A stretch of 64,000 nucleotides of DNA from Candidatus Methanosphaera massiliense (GTDB lineage Archaea > Methanobacteriota > Methanobacteria > Methanobacteriales > Methanobacteriaceae): contig NZ_JARBXM010000001.1 in the NCBI RefSeq assembly GCF_028890305.1, positions 1,530,501 through 1,594,500 of the forward strand. The letters are read 5' to 3'. Positions 18,628 through 29,276 of this stretch are shown one piece after another. The notes below the pieces were generated by a model. It had not been told where the DNA came from, ran no database searches, and was given only the letters and a program-made list of their open reading frames with translations. Within the stretch, counting starts at the first letter, position 1. Every line of letters starts with the position of its first letter. Position numbers and translations under genes: made by a program.

Positions 18628-21510
18628 ATGGAATCAACAGATGACTTAAGAAGAAAAGCTATCCAAGATAGAAAAATCATCATAAAAGGAGCACGTCAGC
18701 ACAACCTCCAAAACATAGACGTAACAATACCACGTGATAGCTTCATAGTAATAACAGGATTAAGTGGATCTGGTAAATCCTCACTAGCATTTGATACAAT
18801 ATATGCTGAAGGACAAAGAAGATATGTTGAATCACTATCAGCATATGCTAGACAATTTTTAGGACAAATGGACAAACCGGAAGTAGATTACATAGAAGGA
18901 TTATCACCTGCAATATCCATAGACCAGAAAACAACAAGAGTAAATCCTCGTTCAACAGTAGGAACTGTTACGGAAATATATGATTACCTCAGATTATTAT
19001 ATGCAAGAATAGGAATACCACACTGCTACAATTGTGGAAAAGAAATATCTCAGCAAACACCAGGACAAATAGCAAACGAAATAATAGACAAAAATGATCA
19101 ACAAAAAATATACATCCTCGCACCAGTAATCAAAGATAGAAAAGGAATGCATAAAAAAATATTCACAGAATACAAACAAAAAGGATTTGTAAGAGCAAGA
19201 GTAGATGGAGAAATACGTTCACTGGACGAGGAAATAAACCTAAACAAGAACAATAAACACGTAATAGAAATAGTTATAGACAGATTAAAAGTAACAAACA
19301 ATGAAAATTTCAGAAAAAGATTAGTAGAATCAGTAGAAACAGGACTCAAAATAAGTGATGGTCTAATAACAGTAGCAAACAGTGATAACAGCATACCTGA
19401 CCAATTCTACAGTGAATCACTAGCATGCCCTGATTGTGGAATAAACTTCACAGAAATAAGTCCAAGAATGTTCTCATTCAACAATCCACAAGCAGCATGC
19501 CCGGCATGTAATGGTATAGGAAGCATACTTGAAATAGACCCGGAGCTAGTAGTACCGGATAGAACATTATCCATAAGAGATGGAGCAATAAAACCATGGA
19601 GTAACTCAAACAGAACAGAAAGCTACTACAATAAAATACTAGCAGGACTAGCAAATCATTATGGCTTTAAACTAGACTCACCATACCATACATTACCAGA
19701 TGACGTGAAAGATGCAATACTATATGGTAGTAATGGCGAGAAAATAACCTTCATCTTCACAAGAGGAGACTCTGAGAGAAAGGTTACAAAACCATTCGAG
19801 GGCGTAATTCCACATATGAAAAGAACATATATTGAAACAAGCTCCCGATACCGAAGAAAAGCTATACGTAATTACATGACCCTACGTGATTGTCCGACAT
19901 GTCATGGAGACAGACTTAAACCCGAAATGTTAGCAGTGACAATTAATGACATGAACATAGCAGACCTAACAAAACTATCCCTTGTAGATACAAAAGAATT
20001 CTTTGACAATCTAAAACTAACAAAACGTCAGGAATTTATTGGTAAAGAAATACTAAAGGAAATAAAAGAAAGACTGGAATTTCTTAATAATGTAGGATTA
20101 AATTACTTAACACTAGCAAGATCATCTGGAACATTATCCGGTGGAGAAGCACAGCGTATCAGACTAGCAACACAAATAGGTAGCAGATTAGTAGGAGTAT
20201 TATATGTCCTAGACGAGCCAAGTATAGGATTACATCAACGGGACAACATGAAATTAATAAACACGTTAAAACACCTACGTGATATTGGTAACACATTAAT
20301 AGTAGTAGAACACGATGAAGAGACAATACTCGAAGCAGACCATGTTATAGATATAGGTCCTGGTGCAGGTGATAAAGGAGGACGTCTGACAGCACAGGGA
20401 ACACCAACAGAAATAAAAAATAATCCTAATTCACTCACTGGACAGTACCTATCAGGTGCAAAAGAAATACCAGTACCACAAAAAAGACATAAAGGAAATG
20501 GTAAATCAATAAAAATCATAGGAGCTAAAGAGAATAATCTTAAAGATATTGATGTAACATTCCCATTAGGTGAATTTATCTGTGTAACAGGAGTATCTGG
20601 TTCTGGAAAAAGTACACTTGTAAATGAAATATTATATCATGGAATCTATGAACAATTAACTCACAAACATAAACATAAAATAGGTAAACATACTGCAATA
20701 GAAGGTGTGGAAAACATTGATAAGATAATTGTCATAGACCAATCTCCTATAGGACGTACACCAAGATCAAATCCAGCAACATATATTGGAGTATTTACAT
20801 ATATTCGTGAACTATTTGCACAAACACCAGAAGCAAAACAACGTGGATATAAACCAGGACGATTCAGCTTTAATGTTAAAGGAGGACGTTGTGAAGCATG
20901 TTGCGGTGATGGTATTGTAAAAATAGAGATGCACTTCCTAGCAGATGTGTATGTACCATGTGAAGTATGTGAAGGAAAACGATACAATCAGGATACACTT
21001 AATATTCGATACAAAGGTAAAAATATCAACGATGTACTAGAAATGACTAGTGAAGAGGCTCTTGAATTCTTTGAAAATATTCCAAAAATAAAAAGAAAAC
21101 TACAAACATTAGTAGATGTAGGATTAGGCTATGTGAAATTAGGACAGCCTGCTACAACATTATCTGGAGGAGAAGCACAACGTGTAAAATTAGCAAAAGA
21201 ATTGAGTAGACAAAACACATCTAACACTCTATATATTCTTGATGAACCTACAACAGGTCTACACTTTGATGATATCAATAGATTATTAAAAGTACTACTA
21301 AAGCTACGTGACCAAGGAAATACATTAATAGTAATAGAACATAACTTAGATGTTATAAAAACCGCTGACCATATCATTGACCTTGGACCAGAGGGTGGAA
21401 AGGATGGTGGTCAATTAATAGCTGAGGGCACACCTGAAGAAGTTGCAGAAAAAGGTACATATACAGGCATCTATCTTAAACCTATGCTTAAAAAAAGCAA
21501 GGAGAATTAG
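18628..21510 (+). CDS. uvrA: Excinuclease ABC subunit UvrA
   Basis: UvrA is the damage-sensing ABC ATPase dimer that loads UvrB. The 960 residues show two ABC modules: Walker [10 protein letters not shown] (about 47-55) and GVSGSGKST (about 655-663), signatures [12 protein letters not shown] and [12 protein letters not shown], and Walker B stretches [10 protein letters not shown] and [10 protein letters not shown]. The zinc modules are visible as CPDCGIN...CPACNG (about 267-295) and CEACCGDG...CEVCEG (about 755-780). The first CYNCG motif is the UvrB-interaction zinc site. Codons are almost wholly A-ending. It is the second gene of the uvrBA operon. Confidence 0.97.
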   Translation: MESTDDLRRKAIQDRKIIIKGARQHNLQNIDVTIPRDSFIVITGLSGSGKSSLAFDTIYAEGQRRYVESLSAYARQFLGQMDKPEVDYIEGLSPAISIDQKTTRVNPRSTVGTVTEIYDYLRLLYARIGIPHCYNCGKEISQQTPGQIANEIIDKNDQQKIYILAPVIKDRKGMHKKIFTEYKQKGFVRARVDGEIRSLDEEINLNKNNKHVIEIVIDRLKVTNNENFRKRLVESVETGLKISDGLITVANSDNSIPDQFYSESLACPDCGINFTEISPRMFSFNNPQAACPACNGIGSILEIDPELVVPDRTLSIRDGAIKPWSNSNRTESYYNKILAGLANHYGFKLDSPYHTLPDDVKDAILYGSNGEKITFIFTRGDSERKVTKPFEGVIPHMKRTYIETSSRYRRKAIRNYMTLRDCPTCHGDRLKPEMLAVTINDMNIADLTKLSLVDTKEFFDNLKLTKRQEFIGKEILKEIKERLEFLNNVGLNYLTLARSSGTLSGGEAQRIRLATQIGSRLVGVLYVLDEPSIGLHQRDNMKLINTLKHLRDIGNTLIVVEHDEETILEADHVIDIGPGAGDKGGRLTAQGTPTEIKNNPNSLTGQYLSGAKEIPVPQKRHKGNGKSIKIIGAKENNLKDIDVTFPLGEFICVTGVSGSGKSTLVNEILYHGIYEQLTHKHKHKIGKHTAIEGVENIDKIIVIDQSPIGRTPRSNPATYIGVFTYIRELFAQTPEAKQRGYKPGRFSFNVKGGRCEACCGDGIVKIEMHFLADVYVPCEVCEGKRYNQDTLNIRYKGKNINDVLEMTSEEALEFFENIPKIKRKLQTLVDVGLGYVKLGQPATTLSGGEAQRVKLAKELSRQNTSNTLYILDEPTTGLHFDDINRLLKVLLKLRDQGNTLIVIEHNLDVIKTADHIIDLGPEGGKDGGQLIAEGTPEEVAEKGTYTGIYLKPMLKKSKEN

Positions 21511-21675
21511 TTATTAATGAAATCTATCATGATTAATCAGTTAATTTTATTGTAAAAAAAGTATTTATTAGTAATAAATTATAGGTAATTATATATACGT
21601 CGATACAATAATTAATAATTAGATAATTATTATTACGGTAATAATTAGAAGATAAACAAATAAAAAGGAGATAGT

Positions 21676-22455
21676 ATGAAACTACAATTCTTAGGAACTG
21701 GTGGTGGTAGATTTGCTACCATTAGTCAGAAAAGAATGACGGGTGGTTTCAGAATTGACGATATCGACGGTAAAAATATACATGTAGACCCAGGACCAGG
21801 AGCTTTAGTACGAAGCCATCAGTATGGGTTAAATCCACGGAAAATAAATCTTCTTTTAGTTAGTCATAGTCATACGGACCATTATAATGATGCCGAAGTA
21901 TTAATAGAAGCTATGACACAAGGAATGACTAAAAAGACAGGACATATTGTAGGTAGTGAAAGTGTCATAAATGGAAGTGGCGATTTAGGACCCTGTATAT
22001 CACAATATCATCAATCGAAACCAAACGTATCAGTATTAAAAGCTGGTGATACAGTTAAAGAAGGTAATATTACTATAAGAGGAACTAAAACACATCACGG
22101 TGACCCAACATGTGTAGGTTTTAACATTAAATATAAAAACTTATGTATTAGTTATACCTCAGATACAGAATATTTCCCTGAATTAGCTGAAGAACATAAA
22201 GATGCAGATATCCTGATTGGAAATGTAATAAAAGAAGGGGAAAGAAAGATTAAAGGTCATTTACGTACCATTGACTTTAAAAATTTAATTGAAGAAGTAC
22301 AACCTAAAGTAGCTATTATGACTCATTTAGGTGTTAATTTAATTATGAATAACCCTTTCCAAAATACAAGAGTAATAACTCAAGAAACAGGAATCCGAAC
22401 AATAGCAGCAACAGATGGATTAACTATGAATTTAGACCAGTATCTAAATACTTAA
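21676..22455 (+). CDS. MBL-fold metallo-hydrolase
   Basis: This metallo-beta-lactamase-fold hydrolase has the HSHTDHYND metal motif (about 64-72), a preceding GPGALVRSHQ strand, KTHHGDPTCVGF (about 137-148), YTSDTEYFPEL (about 159-169) and a late MTHLGVN. These resemble the RNase Z/UPF0173-like branch of the fold. Substrate cannot be deduced. AAAGGAGATAGT gives a strong ribosome-binding site 5 bases before the ATG. tRNA-Thr lies 20 bases after the stop and may be cotranscribed or use a TATA-like TCTAAATA inside the end of this gene. Confidence 0.82.
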   Translation: MKLQFLGTGGGRFATISQKRMTGGFRIDDIDGKNIHVDPGPGALVRSHQYGLNPRKINLLLVSHSHTDHYNDAEVLIEAMTQGMTKKTGHIVGSESVINGSGDLGPCISQYHQSKPNVSVLKAGDTVKEGNITIRGTKTHHGDPTCVGFNIKYKNLCISYTSDTEYFPELAEEHKDADILIGNVIKEGERKIKGHLRTIDFKNLIEEVQPKVAIMTHLGVNLIMNNPFQNTRVITQETGIRTIAATDGLTMNLDQYLNT

Positions 22456-22475
22456 TCCATTATTCTTTTTTTAAT

Positions 22476-22549
22476 GCCCCAATGGCTCAGCCAGGAACAG
22501 TACCTGACTCGTAATCAGGGGGTCGGGGGTTCAAATCCCTCTTGGGGCT
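22476..22549 (+). tRNA. tRNA-Thr (anticodon CGT)
   Basis: The 74-base sequence folds as a cloverleaf. The acceptor GCCCCAA (22476-22482) pairs with TTGGGGC (22542-22548). The anticodon stem CCTGA/TCAGG encloses CTCGTAA with anticodon CGT at 22510-22512. The T stem GGGGG/CCCTC encloses TTCAAAT. The D stem is short (GCT with AGT). The discriminator is T, as expected for archaeal tRNA-Thr. CCA is not encoded and no intron is present. It reads ACG codons. Confidence 0.95.
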
Positions 22550-22565
22550 TCCAATAATCTTAAAA

Positions 22566-23663
22566 CTATTGTATTCTATCAGGGTTGATGTGGCCAGCTC
22601 TTATCATATGGTCTGCTATAACCATTGCACATGCTGATTCTGCTACTGTTGTTATTCTAGGACATATACATGGGTCATGACGTCCTTCTATTTCTATAGT
22701 TGTCTCTTTTCTGTATTCTAGATTAACAGTATCCTGTATTCCATTTACTGATGGTGTTGGTTTTACAGCTATTCTTAGAATTAAAGGCATACCATTGGTC
22801 ATACCACCTAATACTCCTCCAGAATTATTTGTTTTTGTTTTTATTTGATCATCATCTAAGTAGTATTGGTCATTCATCTCTTTTCCTGTGAGTGTAGCAC
22901 TTTCAAATCCTAGACCTACTTCTACTCCTTTTACTGCACCAATATTCATTAATGCCTTCGCAAGGTCTCCATCTATTTTATCAAATACTGGTTGACCTAA
23001 TCCTATTGGTAGGTTATCTATAATTATTTCTACTATTCCACCAACACTATTTCCTTCCTTTTTATATTTTAGTATTTCTTCTTCCATTTTCTCAGCTATT
23101 ACAGAATCTGCACATCTTACATTATTTTCTGTGATGTTTTGTTTTATTTGTTCTAGTGTGTATTTCTTGGTAGATTTTATATTATGTATTGCTGTTACAT
23201 GTGCTGTTGTTGTTATATTGTATTGTTCTAAGAGTTTTTTACTTACTGCTCCTCCTATTACATGACCTATTGTTACTCTTCCACTGCTTCTTCCTCCACC
23301 ACGGTAATCATAGTTTCCATATTTTTCTTGCCAGCATAGGTCTCCATGTCCTGGTCTTGGATTATTTTTTAGGTTATCATAGTTTTTACTTCTTTGATCT
23401 TTGTTTCTTACTATTGCTGCTATCGGCGTACCATCTGTTTTTCCTTCAAATACTCCTGATAGTATTTCTACTTTATCTTTCTCATCTCTTGCTGTTGTTA
23501 TCTTGCTTGTTCCAGGTCGTCTCTTGTTTAGTTCATTTTGTATATCTTCCTCTGTTAATGGTAATCCTGCCGGACATCCATCTACTACTGCTCCTAATGC
23601 AGTTCCATGACTTAATCCAAAGGTTGTTACTTTAAATATTTCTCCTGTTATGTTTGCTGCCAT
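22566..23663 (-). CDS. aroC: Chorismate synthase
   Basis: AroC converts 5-enolpyruvylshikimate-3-phosphate to chorismate using reduced FMN. The 365-residue protein shows the family signatures [18 protein letters not shown] (about 17-34), [16 protein letters not shown] (about 48-63), [27 protein letters not shown] (two parts, about 102-128), and a [10 protein letters not shown] near residue 330. The length is normal. GGAGAGTAAAAAT precedes the ATG. It is the last gene of a minus-strand operon aroD-unknown-aroC and converges on the tRNA-Thr gene. Confidence 0.96.
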   Translation of the reverse strand: MAANITGEIFKVTTFGLSHGTALGAVVDGCPAGLPLTEEDIQNELNKRRPGTSKITTARDEKDKVEILSGVFEGKTDGTPIAAIVRNKDQRSKNYDNLKNNPRPGHGDLCWQEKYGNYDYRGGGRSSGRVTIGHVIGGAVSKKLLEQYNITTTAHVTAIHNIKSTKKYTLEQIKQNITENNVRCADSVIAEKMEEEILKYKKEGNSVGGIVEIIIDNLPIGLGQPVFDKIDGDLAKALMNIGAVKGVEVGLGFESATLTGKEMNDQYYLDDDQIKTKTNNSGGVLGGMTNGMPLILRIAVKPTPSVNGIQDTVNLEYRKETTIEIEGRHDPCICPRITTVAESACAMVIADHMIRAGHINPDRIQ

Positions 23664-23692
23664 ATTTTTACTCTCCTATTCTAATATTTTTC

Positions 23693-24343
23693 TTATTCTA
23701 TTGCGTTATCATCTAGGTAGGTTACTGATTGTTTTATGGATTCATTTACGTTTGGTATGTGTTTTTCTAGGAAGTTTAGTATGTCTGCTGCGGTATCATT
23801 TTCTTGTTGTGGTTGTGTGTGCTGTATATCTGTTGAGTTTATCCAATCAATTATCCACTGGTAAGATACATGCATTAATGGATATATTGTATTTTCTTCG
23901 TAATGGTTTGTTATTTTATTTCCAGATATCATTAAATTAATATATTCTAATGCAAATTTATCTAGATACTTGGGATTTGCGTTTATTGTATCATTATCTT
24001 TTTTGCTTGTTATTGTTATTCCATATTTTCTCTGATAAGGTTCTAATAATACATGTAATAATATATTCTCTGGTGCTAAATCATCACTTATGTATATCTT
24101 ATCACGTGGCTTAACCTGATTTTTTATTGTTCGTGATGCTTTTATACATATTTTCTGAAATATCTTTGACCTTATCACTTCTATTTCAGGATATTCTTTG
24201 TGGAATTTTTCTTCCTTGTTTCTTGAGAATTTAGAGAATTTTAGATTATTAATATATATTTTATTATTGTATAGACTAATGTATCTAGTATCTACGCCTA
24301 TCTTATTCAGTTTTTTAATAATGATTCGTTCTTCGTCATTCAT
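23693..24343 (-). CDS. Unknown protein between aroD and aroC
   Basis: I do not recognise this 216-residue protein. It is soluble, rich in I, N, K and Y, and has no signal peptide or membrane helix. A central segment, YISDDLAPENILLHVLLEPYQRKYGI (in two parts, about 104-130), and a C-terminal YPLMHVSYQWIIDWI (about 156-170) may be conserved features. It starts 9 bases after the aroD stop and ends 29 bases before the aroC start, so it is the middle gene of a shikimate-pathway operon. A link to aromatic amino acid synthesis is suggested only by position. Confidence 0.7.
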   Translation of the reverse strand: MNDEERIIIKKLNKIGVDTRYISLYNNKIYINNLKFSKFSRNKEEKFHKEYPEIEVIRSKIFQKICIKASRTIKNQVKPRDKIYISDDLAPENILLHVLLEPYQRKYGITITSKKDNDTINANPKYLDKFALEYINLMISGNKITNHYEENTIYPLMHVSYQWIIDWINSTDIQHTQPQQENDTAADILNFLEKHIPNVNESIKQSVTYLDDNAIE

Positions 24344-24352
24344 ACTATCAAA

Positions 24353-25048
24353 TCAGTATTTTAGCTTTCTAATAATTTCATCTGTTGTTTTTATATCTAA
24401 TTGTCCAGGAGCTGATTGGATATCAATAGCTGCATATGTAATAGGAGCGCCAATAATAGGACCAATAACTCTTGTATATGCACCTATTTTATCCATGGAA
24501 ATACCAATCATATCCCTGTATTTCATCATTAATTTTAATAAAATAAATGTATCCTCTAGTTTCTGTGGTTTAACAGCTACTTTAGGTATGTCACCAATAT
24601 TCTTGGCTTTTATTACAATATTTTCAAGATATTCAAAAGAAGGAGTTTCATTAAAATTATGATATGATATAATTGTCTTATTTGCATTATCAATTACTTT
24701 TTGTCTTAATGTACTTTCTGTGCTAAGTTCAACATCGGTGTATTCAACAAAACATGCATTATCACTGAGAATTTTAATTCTTTCCTCTTCACTTCCCTGG
24801 AAGAATCCACCCTCAATTTTTGTTCTATTAGTAAGAATAATAGGAATATCAGATATGGACTTCATTTTATTAATAATATATGATACTCTTGCAGATGTAA
24901 CATCCTTTATAACATCTGCTCTTAGCTCAACATAATCAACATCACAAGATATAGCTTTTTGAAATGTATTAATTATATCATCCTCATTTTCCTCAACTAT
25001 AGATCCACAAACTCCTGTAAAAATATTAACTACACTCCTTTTAATCAA
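24353..25048 (-). CDS. aroD: 3-dehydroquinate dehydratase, type I
   Basis: AroD catalyses the Schiff-base dehydration of 3-dehydroquinate to 3-dehydroshikimate. The 231-residue TIM-barrel protein shows the active-site residues of the type I family: E41 and R43 in ELRAD, H130 in ISYHNF and the Schiff-base lysine K160 in VAVKPQK, with a C-terminal [10 protein letters not shown] segment and QSAPGQL. The start is TTG at 25048 (MIKRSVVN) with only a weak GAGAG upstream. It is the first gene of the aroD-unknown-aroC operon. Confidence 0.94.
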   Translation of the reverse strand: MIKRSVVNIFTGVCGSIVEENEDDIINTFQKAISCDVDYVELRADVIKDVTSARVSYIINKMKSISDIPIILTNRTKIEGGFFQGSEEERIKILSDNACFVEYTDVELSTESTLRQKVIDNANKTIISYHNFNETPSFEYLENIVIKAKNIGDIPKVAVKPQKLEDTFILLKLMMKYRDMIGISMDKIGAYTRVIGPIIGAPITYAAIDIQSAPGQLDIKTTDEIIRKLKY

Positions 25049-25304
25049 ATTATCATTCTCTCATTACTATGTAAATATTAATATATCTATTAATCAAATA
25101 AAAAAAATTTTTTGTAAAAAAAAAGTAAAGTTAGTATAAGAGAATATTAATTTTATGTTACCTGTTTCTTCTATCATATTCTTTAGAAAGTATGATGGTT
25201 AAAATCTATAAATTATTTTATTCACTTTTTTTATGGGATTAGTTTTTATTATTAGGATACATAGTTATTATTAGTAAGAAAAATTTTTTAGGAGTAAATT
25301 TTTT

Positions 25305-26030
25305 ATGAAGATGGTATGCTTTGGAATTGATATTTCAAATAATGATATTTCTTGTAGTGATAGTCTTATTAATAATGTCGAAGCTGATCTAAGTAATATT
25401 GAGGATGCTGGCGCTGAATTTGCAAGATTAAGTAATATTACTGGTGATGATATTGTTATAACCGCTGTGACTAATGATGATTGTCTTGAAACTGTAAATA
25501 AGGCTATTTACGATGTTTTATATGATAATGCTGAGGGCTTTGATGATTTGAATGGTGTTGGTTCCAGCCCCAGTGAAGCTGGTGAAGGTATTTCATATGC
25601 CTGTATTGATTTAGATAGGAAGTTCTATCCTGATGCTGTTATTCTTGCCTTTGACACGTATTGTGGTGAGCCTTTTGTTGACAAGGTTGCGAATTCTGCT
25701 ATGAAAGCTGCTATTGGTATGGATTCTGTTGGTGATGTGGCTTGTAGTAGTGTTAAAGAGGTACGTGAGATTCCTGGTGTAGGATATGTTTCTAGTCAAA
25801 CTGATGACCCAGTAGTTGTTGCTTCTGTTAATAATGTTGAGGATGTTGGTGTTGTTGCTGGTGCTATGATTGGTGCCGTTCTTGGAAGTAAGAATACTTA
25901 TCTAGTTAAACGTCATACTCCTGCTAATGTTATTCCAGGTAGTGTTATTTGCAGTGTGACTGCAATTATGAATAGTAATGTTATTGATCTAGCTAAGCCA
26001 TTAGCTTATAAAATGAGAATTCTAGAATAA
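25305..26030 (+). CDS. Conserved unknown protein, Gly/Ala/Val rich
   Basis: The function is not recognised. This 241-residue protein has an acidic N-terminal half and a glycine- and valine-rich C-terminal half (GVGYVSSQTDDPVVVASV, VAGAMIGAVLGSKNTYLV, PGSVICSVTAIMNSNVIDLA). It has no clear membrane helix. Three or more cysteines (positions about 5, 17, 95) occur without a cluster pattern. Its codons favour T and G in the third position (GTT, GGT, GAT), clearly unlike the A-ending aro operon and sucD on either side. AGGAG lies 11 bases before the ATG. It stands alone. Confidence 0.7.
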   Translation: MKMVCFGIDISNNDISCSDSLINNVEADLSNIEDAGAEFARLSNITGDDIVITAVTNDDCLETVNKAIYDVLYDNAEGFDDLNGVGSSPSEAGEGISYACIDLDRKFYPDAVILAFDTYCGEPFVDKVANSAMKAAIGMDSVGDVACSSVKEVREIPGVGYVSSQTDDPVVVASVNNVEDVGVVAGAMIGAVLGSKNTYLVKRHTPANVIPGSVICSVTAIMNSNVIDLAKPLAYKMRILE

Positions 26031-26228
26031 TCTTCTAATTTCAACTTCCTATTTTTTTATTCCTTTTAAAGTGATGATTTATGTTAATCATGAAAAATTT
26101 AAATATTGTTTAAGATTTCTTAAAAAGACTATAGGAATTAATATATATCATTACTACTTTTTAATGCAAGTAAAGATAAAATAAGTAACATTTAATATAA
26201 AAATAGGATAAATATAAAAGTAATGAAA

Positions 26229-26248
26229 GAATTGTTAAAATACAATTC
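26229..26248 (+). promoter_or_regulatory. Inverted repeat upstream of sucD
   Basis: GAATTGT-TAAAAT-ACAATTC is a perfect 7-base inverted repeat with a 6-base spacer, about 60 bases before the sucD start. It may be an operator or a short leader hairpin. Confidence 0.35.
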
Positions 26249-26306
26249 AATATAGTTAGTTTTTAAAAAATTTTTCTATATCCATTACATTAAAGGGGGA
26301 CTTTTT

Positions 26307-27170
26307 GTGATTTTAGTAAATGAAGAAACTAAAGCAATTGTACAAGGAATTACAGGAAAACAGGGAAGATTCCATACTAAAGAAATGTTAAAATACGGTA
26401 CAAACATAGTAGCAGGTACTAGTCCTGGTAAAGCTGGTCAAAAGGTTGAAGACATACCTGTATATAATTCTATTGAAGAAATAAAAAGAGATTTTCCAGA
26501 TATAAATGCTAGTATTATTTTTATACCAGCACCATTTGTTAAAGATGCAGCTTTTGAAGCAATATCAGAGTTAGATTTAGTTGTAATCATCACAGAACAC
26601 ATACCAATACATGATACAATGGAAATTGTAGAATACGCAAAAGAACATGATACTATCCTAATAGGACCAAATACTCCTGGAATAATCACACCAGGTGTTG
26701 GTAAACTAGGAATTATGCCAACACACATCTTTAACAAAGGACATATAGGATTAGTGTCCAGAAGTGGTACATTAACATATGAAATTGCAAGTCAAATATC
26801 AGATGATGGCTATGGTATAAGTACTGGTGTAGGAATTGGTGGAGACCCAGTAACTGGTCAGAACTTTATTGATATTCTTAAAAGATTTGAAAACGACCCT
26901 GAAACAGAACAAATTGTTATGCTAGGTGAAATTGGTGGAGTACCAGAAGTAAAAGCTGCTAAATATGCAGAGGAACACTTATCCAAACCAATCGTATCAT
27001 TCATTGCAGGAGTATCAGCACCATTAGGTAAACGTATGGGACACGCTGGAGCTATCATCGAGGGAACAGATGGTACAGCAGAAAATAAAAAGGAATTACT
27101 AAGACAGCATGGTGTCCACGTTGCTGACACACCAAAGGATATTGTAAAAATAATAGAAGAGTTACAATAA
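26307..27170 (+). CDS. sucD: Succinate--CoA ligase (ADP-forming), alpha subunit
   Basis: SucD carries the CoA-binding domain and the phosphohistidine of succinyl-CoA synthetase, used in methanogens in the incomplete reductive TCA route. The 287 residues show GITGKQGRFHTKEM (about 15-28), GTSPGKAG, the IGPNTPGIITPG stretch, SRSGTLTYE, GIGGDPVTG, and GHAGAI with the active histidine at about 246. The start is GTG at 26307 after AAAGGGGGACTTTTT. The beta subunit gene is not adjacent. The length is normal. Confidence 0.94.
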   Translation: MILVNEETKAIVQGITGKQGRFHTKEMLKYGTNIVAGTSPGKAGQKVEDIPVYNSIEEIKRDFPDINASIIFIPAPFVKDAAFEAISELDLVVIITEHIPIHDTMEIVEYAKEHDTILIGPNTPGIITPGVGKLGIMPTHIFNKGHIGLVSRSGTLTYEIASQISDDGYGISTGVGIGGDPVTGQNFIDILKRFENDPETEQIVMLGEIGGVPEVKAAKYAEEHLSKPIVSFIAGVSAPLGKRMGHAGAIIEGTDGTAENKKELLRQHGVHVADTPKDIVKIIEELQ

Positions 27171-27396
27171 ACATTTTATAACCCATATAACTCTTTTATA
27201 ATATTGATTGAAAATAATTTTTTTTAAAAACTAGTTATATTTAACCTTCCTTTCTTTTTTTAATAACTATCTAATTATAGATAAATTTTATTATATTACA
27301 ATCCAGTTTTATATTTCCAAATAATTTTTTTATTAGAATATTAATAATATAATAAACAAAAATAAATCATAATAAAATAATAATTGGTGTATTTTT

Positions 27397-28605
27397 ATGG
27401 ACTTAACAGAAAAGGAAATATTAGAAAAACTAGATTCTGGTGAAATCAGAATTTTTGAAATAGAAAAATATACTGATACAGCTAATCATGCTACAGATAT
27501 TAGACGTAAATATATTGAAAATAAAACTGGAGTAGACCTTAATCATATTTCAAAGTATTCCATTGATATGACAGATACCTCAAAGAAGAATATTGAAAAT
27601 CCTATAGGTACAGTACAGGTACCTGTTGGAGTAGCAGGACCACTGTTAATACATACTGAAGATGAGGAAATAGAAACATACATACCACTTGCTACTACAG
27701 AGGGAGCATTACTTGCTAGTATTAATAGGGGATGCTCAGCAATAAGAAGATCAGGTGGATGTAATGTTGCAATACTTGCAAATCAGATGACAAGAGCACC
27801 AGTGTTAAAAACAAAAAGTGTTACTGATGCAAAAAAATTAAAAGACTGGATAAAAGAGCACTTTGATGAAATAAAAGAAAAAGCTGAATCCACTACTAGT
27901 CATGGAAAACTGTTAAAGATAGACCCAATAGCAATTGTCGGACGTTTTGTATATCCAAGATTTGTATATGAAACCGGGGACAGTATGGGAATGAATATGG
28001 TAACAATAGCTACCGAGGAATCTTTAAAATATATTGAAAAAGAAAATGATATTTCTATACTAGCACTTAGCGGTAATTTCTGTATTGATAAGAAACCCTC
28101 TGCACTTAATCTCATAGAAGGAAGAGGAAAAAGTGTAGTGGCAGAGGTAGTAGTACCAAAAGAAGTAGTTGAAAAAACACTGAAAACAACAACTGATGCA
28201 ATAGTTGAGGTTAACTATGCAAAAAATCTACTAGGCTCAGCTATAGCCGGCAGCTACGGATACAATGCACATTATGCAAACATAGTAGCAGCACTATTTA
28301 TTGCAACAGGACAAGACCCAGCACACGTAGTAGAAGGAAGTATCGGTATAACATCAGCAGAAAACAATGATGGAGACCTATACTTCAGTATAACACTACC
28401 CGACCTACCTGTAGCAACTGTAGGTGGAGGTACAAGACTTGAAACAGCAACAGAAGCACTAAACCTACTAGATGCTAAAGGTTCAGATAAGGTAGAAAGA
28501 TATGCTTCAATAGTAGGTGGATCCGTACTAGCAGGAGAACTATCACTAATAGGAGCACTAGCAGCAGGACATTTAGCAAGAGCCCATAAAAAACTAGGAC
28601 GATAA
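27397..28605 (+). CDS. hmgA: 3-hydroxy-3-methylglutaryl-CoA reductase (NADPH)
   Basis: This is class I HMG-CoA reductase, the mevalonate-forming step for archaeal isoprenoid lipids. The 402 residues show ENPIGTVQVPVGVAGPL (about 67-83), the catalytic Glu in TTEGALLASINRGCSAI (E102), the Lys in FCIDKKPSALN, NAHYANIVAALFIATGQDPA with the catalytic Asp, and the late histidine in AAGHLARAH (H392). The length matches other methanogens. Codon choice becomes almost purely A/C-ending from about 28150 on. A VIT-type transporter follows 50 bases later, perhaps in the same transcript. Confidence 0.96.
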   Translation: MDLTEKEILEKLDSGEIRIFEIEKYTDTANHATDIRRKYIENKTGVDLNHISKYSIDMTDTSKKNIENPIGTVQVPVGVAGPLLIHTEDEEIETYIPLATTEGALLASINRGCSAIRRSGGCNVAILANQMTRAPVLKTKSVTDAKKLKDWIKEHFDEIKEKAESTTSHGKLLKIDPIAIVGRFVYPRFVYETGDSMGMNMVTIATEESLKYIEKENDISILALSGNFCIDKKPSALNLIEGRGKSVVAEVVVPKEVVEKTLKTTTDAIVEVNYAKNLLGSAIAGSYGYNAHYANIVAALFIATGQDPAHVVEGSIGITSAENNDGDLYFSITLPDLPVATVGGGTRLETATEALNLLDAKGSDKVERYASIVGGSVLAGELSLIGALAAGHLARAHKKLGR

Positions 28606-28655
28606 AAAAAAAAGAATAAAACTTTAAAATTAACAAATCATAAGAGTAAGATTAT

Positions 28656-29243
28656 ATGAAGATAACCTTAAGAAAAATAATACATGATTATATTGAAATG
28701 AGTAGATACGTAGCACTAGGGTCACTCGACGGAATACTAACAGTGCTAAGTATATCATTAACAGCAGCAATAATGGGAATGGCATCAGGAGGACATGTAA
28801 ATCCCTCAACAGTAGGACTAACAGGTCTGAGTGGTGGTATAGCTATCGCATTATCCAATGGATTTGGTTCATACGTTGGTGAAAGAGCAGAAGAAGGAAA
28901 AACCATACGTGAACTTGAAGATAAAATGATGCTTGAGGAACGTCAACTAGACGATACAATAATCCAACAAGAAGCAAGATATCGTATATTCATGAGTATG
29001 TTAACCCATGGAAGTGCAAGCTTCATGGGATCATTCATACCATCAATCCCATTCTTTGTATGTGGTGATATCTACACAGCAGTAACCATAAACCTAATAT
29101 TATGTTTTGTCATGCTAGCAATACTAGGAGCATACCTAGGAAAAATATCAAAAGAAAGCATGTCAAAAACAGCACTGCAAATCATTTGTGTAGGTGTTCT
29201 TATTGTAATAATAAGCTATCTCATGGGTGGAGGACACGGATAA
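28656..29243 (+). CDS. VIT1/CCC1-family membrane transporter
   Basis: This 195-residue membrane protein of the VIT1/CCC1 family (iron/manganese transporters of vacuoles and related prokaryotic proteins) has about five helices. Seen: SLDGILTVLSISLTAAIMG near the N-terminus with the family Asp, GGIAIALSNGFGSYVGERAE (about 60-79), then a charged cytoplasmic stretch (EDKMMLEERQLDD) and three C-terminal helices. The metal specificity is not known. It follows hmgA closely. Confidence 0.82.
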   Translation: MKITLRKIIHDYIEMSRYVALGSLDGILTVLSISLTAAIMGMASGGHVNPSTVGLTGLSGGIAIALSNGFGSYVGERAEEGKTIRELEDKMMLEERQLDDTIIQQEARYRIFMSMLTHGSASFMGSFIPSIPFFVCGDIYTAVTINLILCFVMLAILGAYLGKISKESMSKTALQIICVGVLIVIISYLMGGGHG

Positions 29244-29276
29244 AATTAAAAAAAAACTTATAAATAGAGTGATTAA

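Noticed and set aside
26071-26100. GTGATGA box as a C/D-box sRNA
   Set aside because: A C-box-like string is present but no D box (CTGA) or guide spacing was found nearby.
29258-29266. TTATAAATA as promoter of the 67-residue gene
   Set aside because: It lies only about 11 bases before the ATG, so a transcription start would fall inside the frame.
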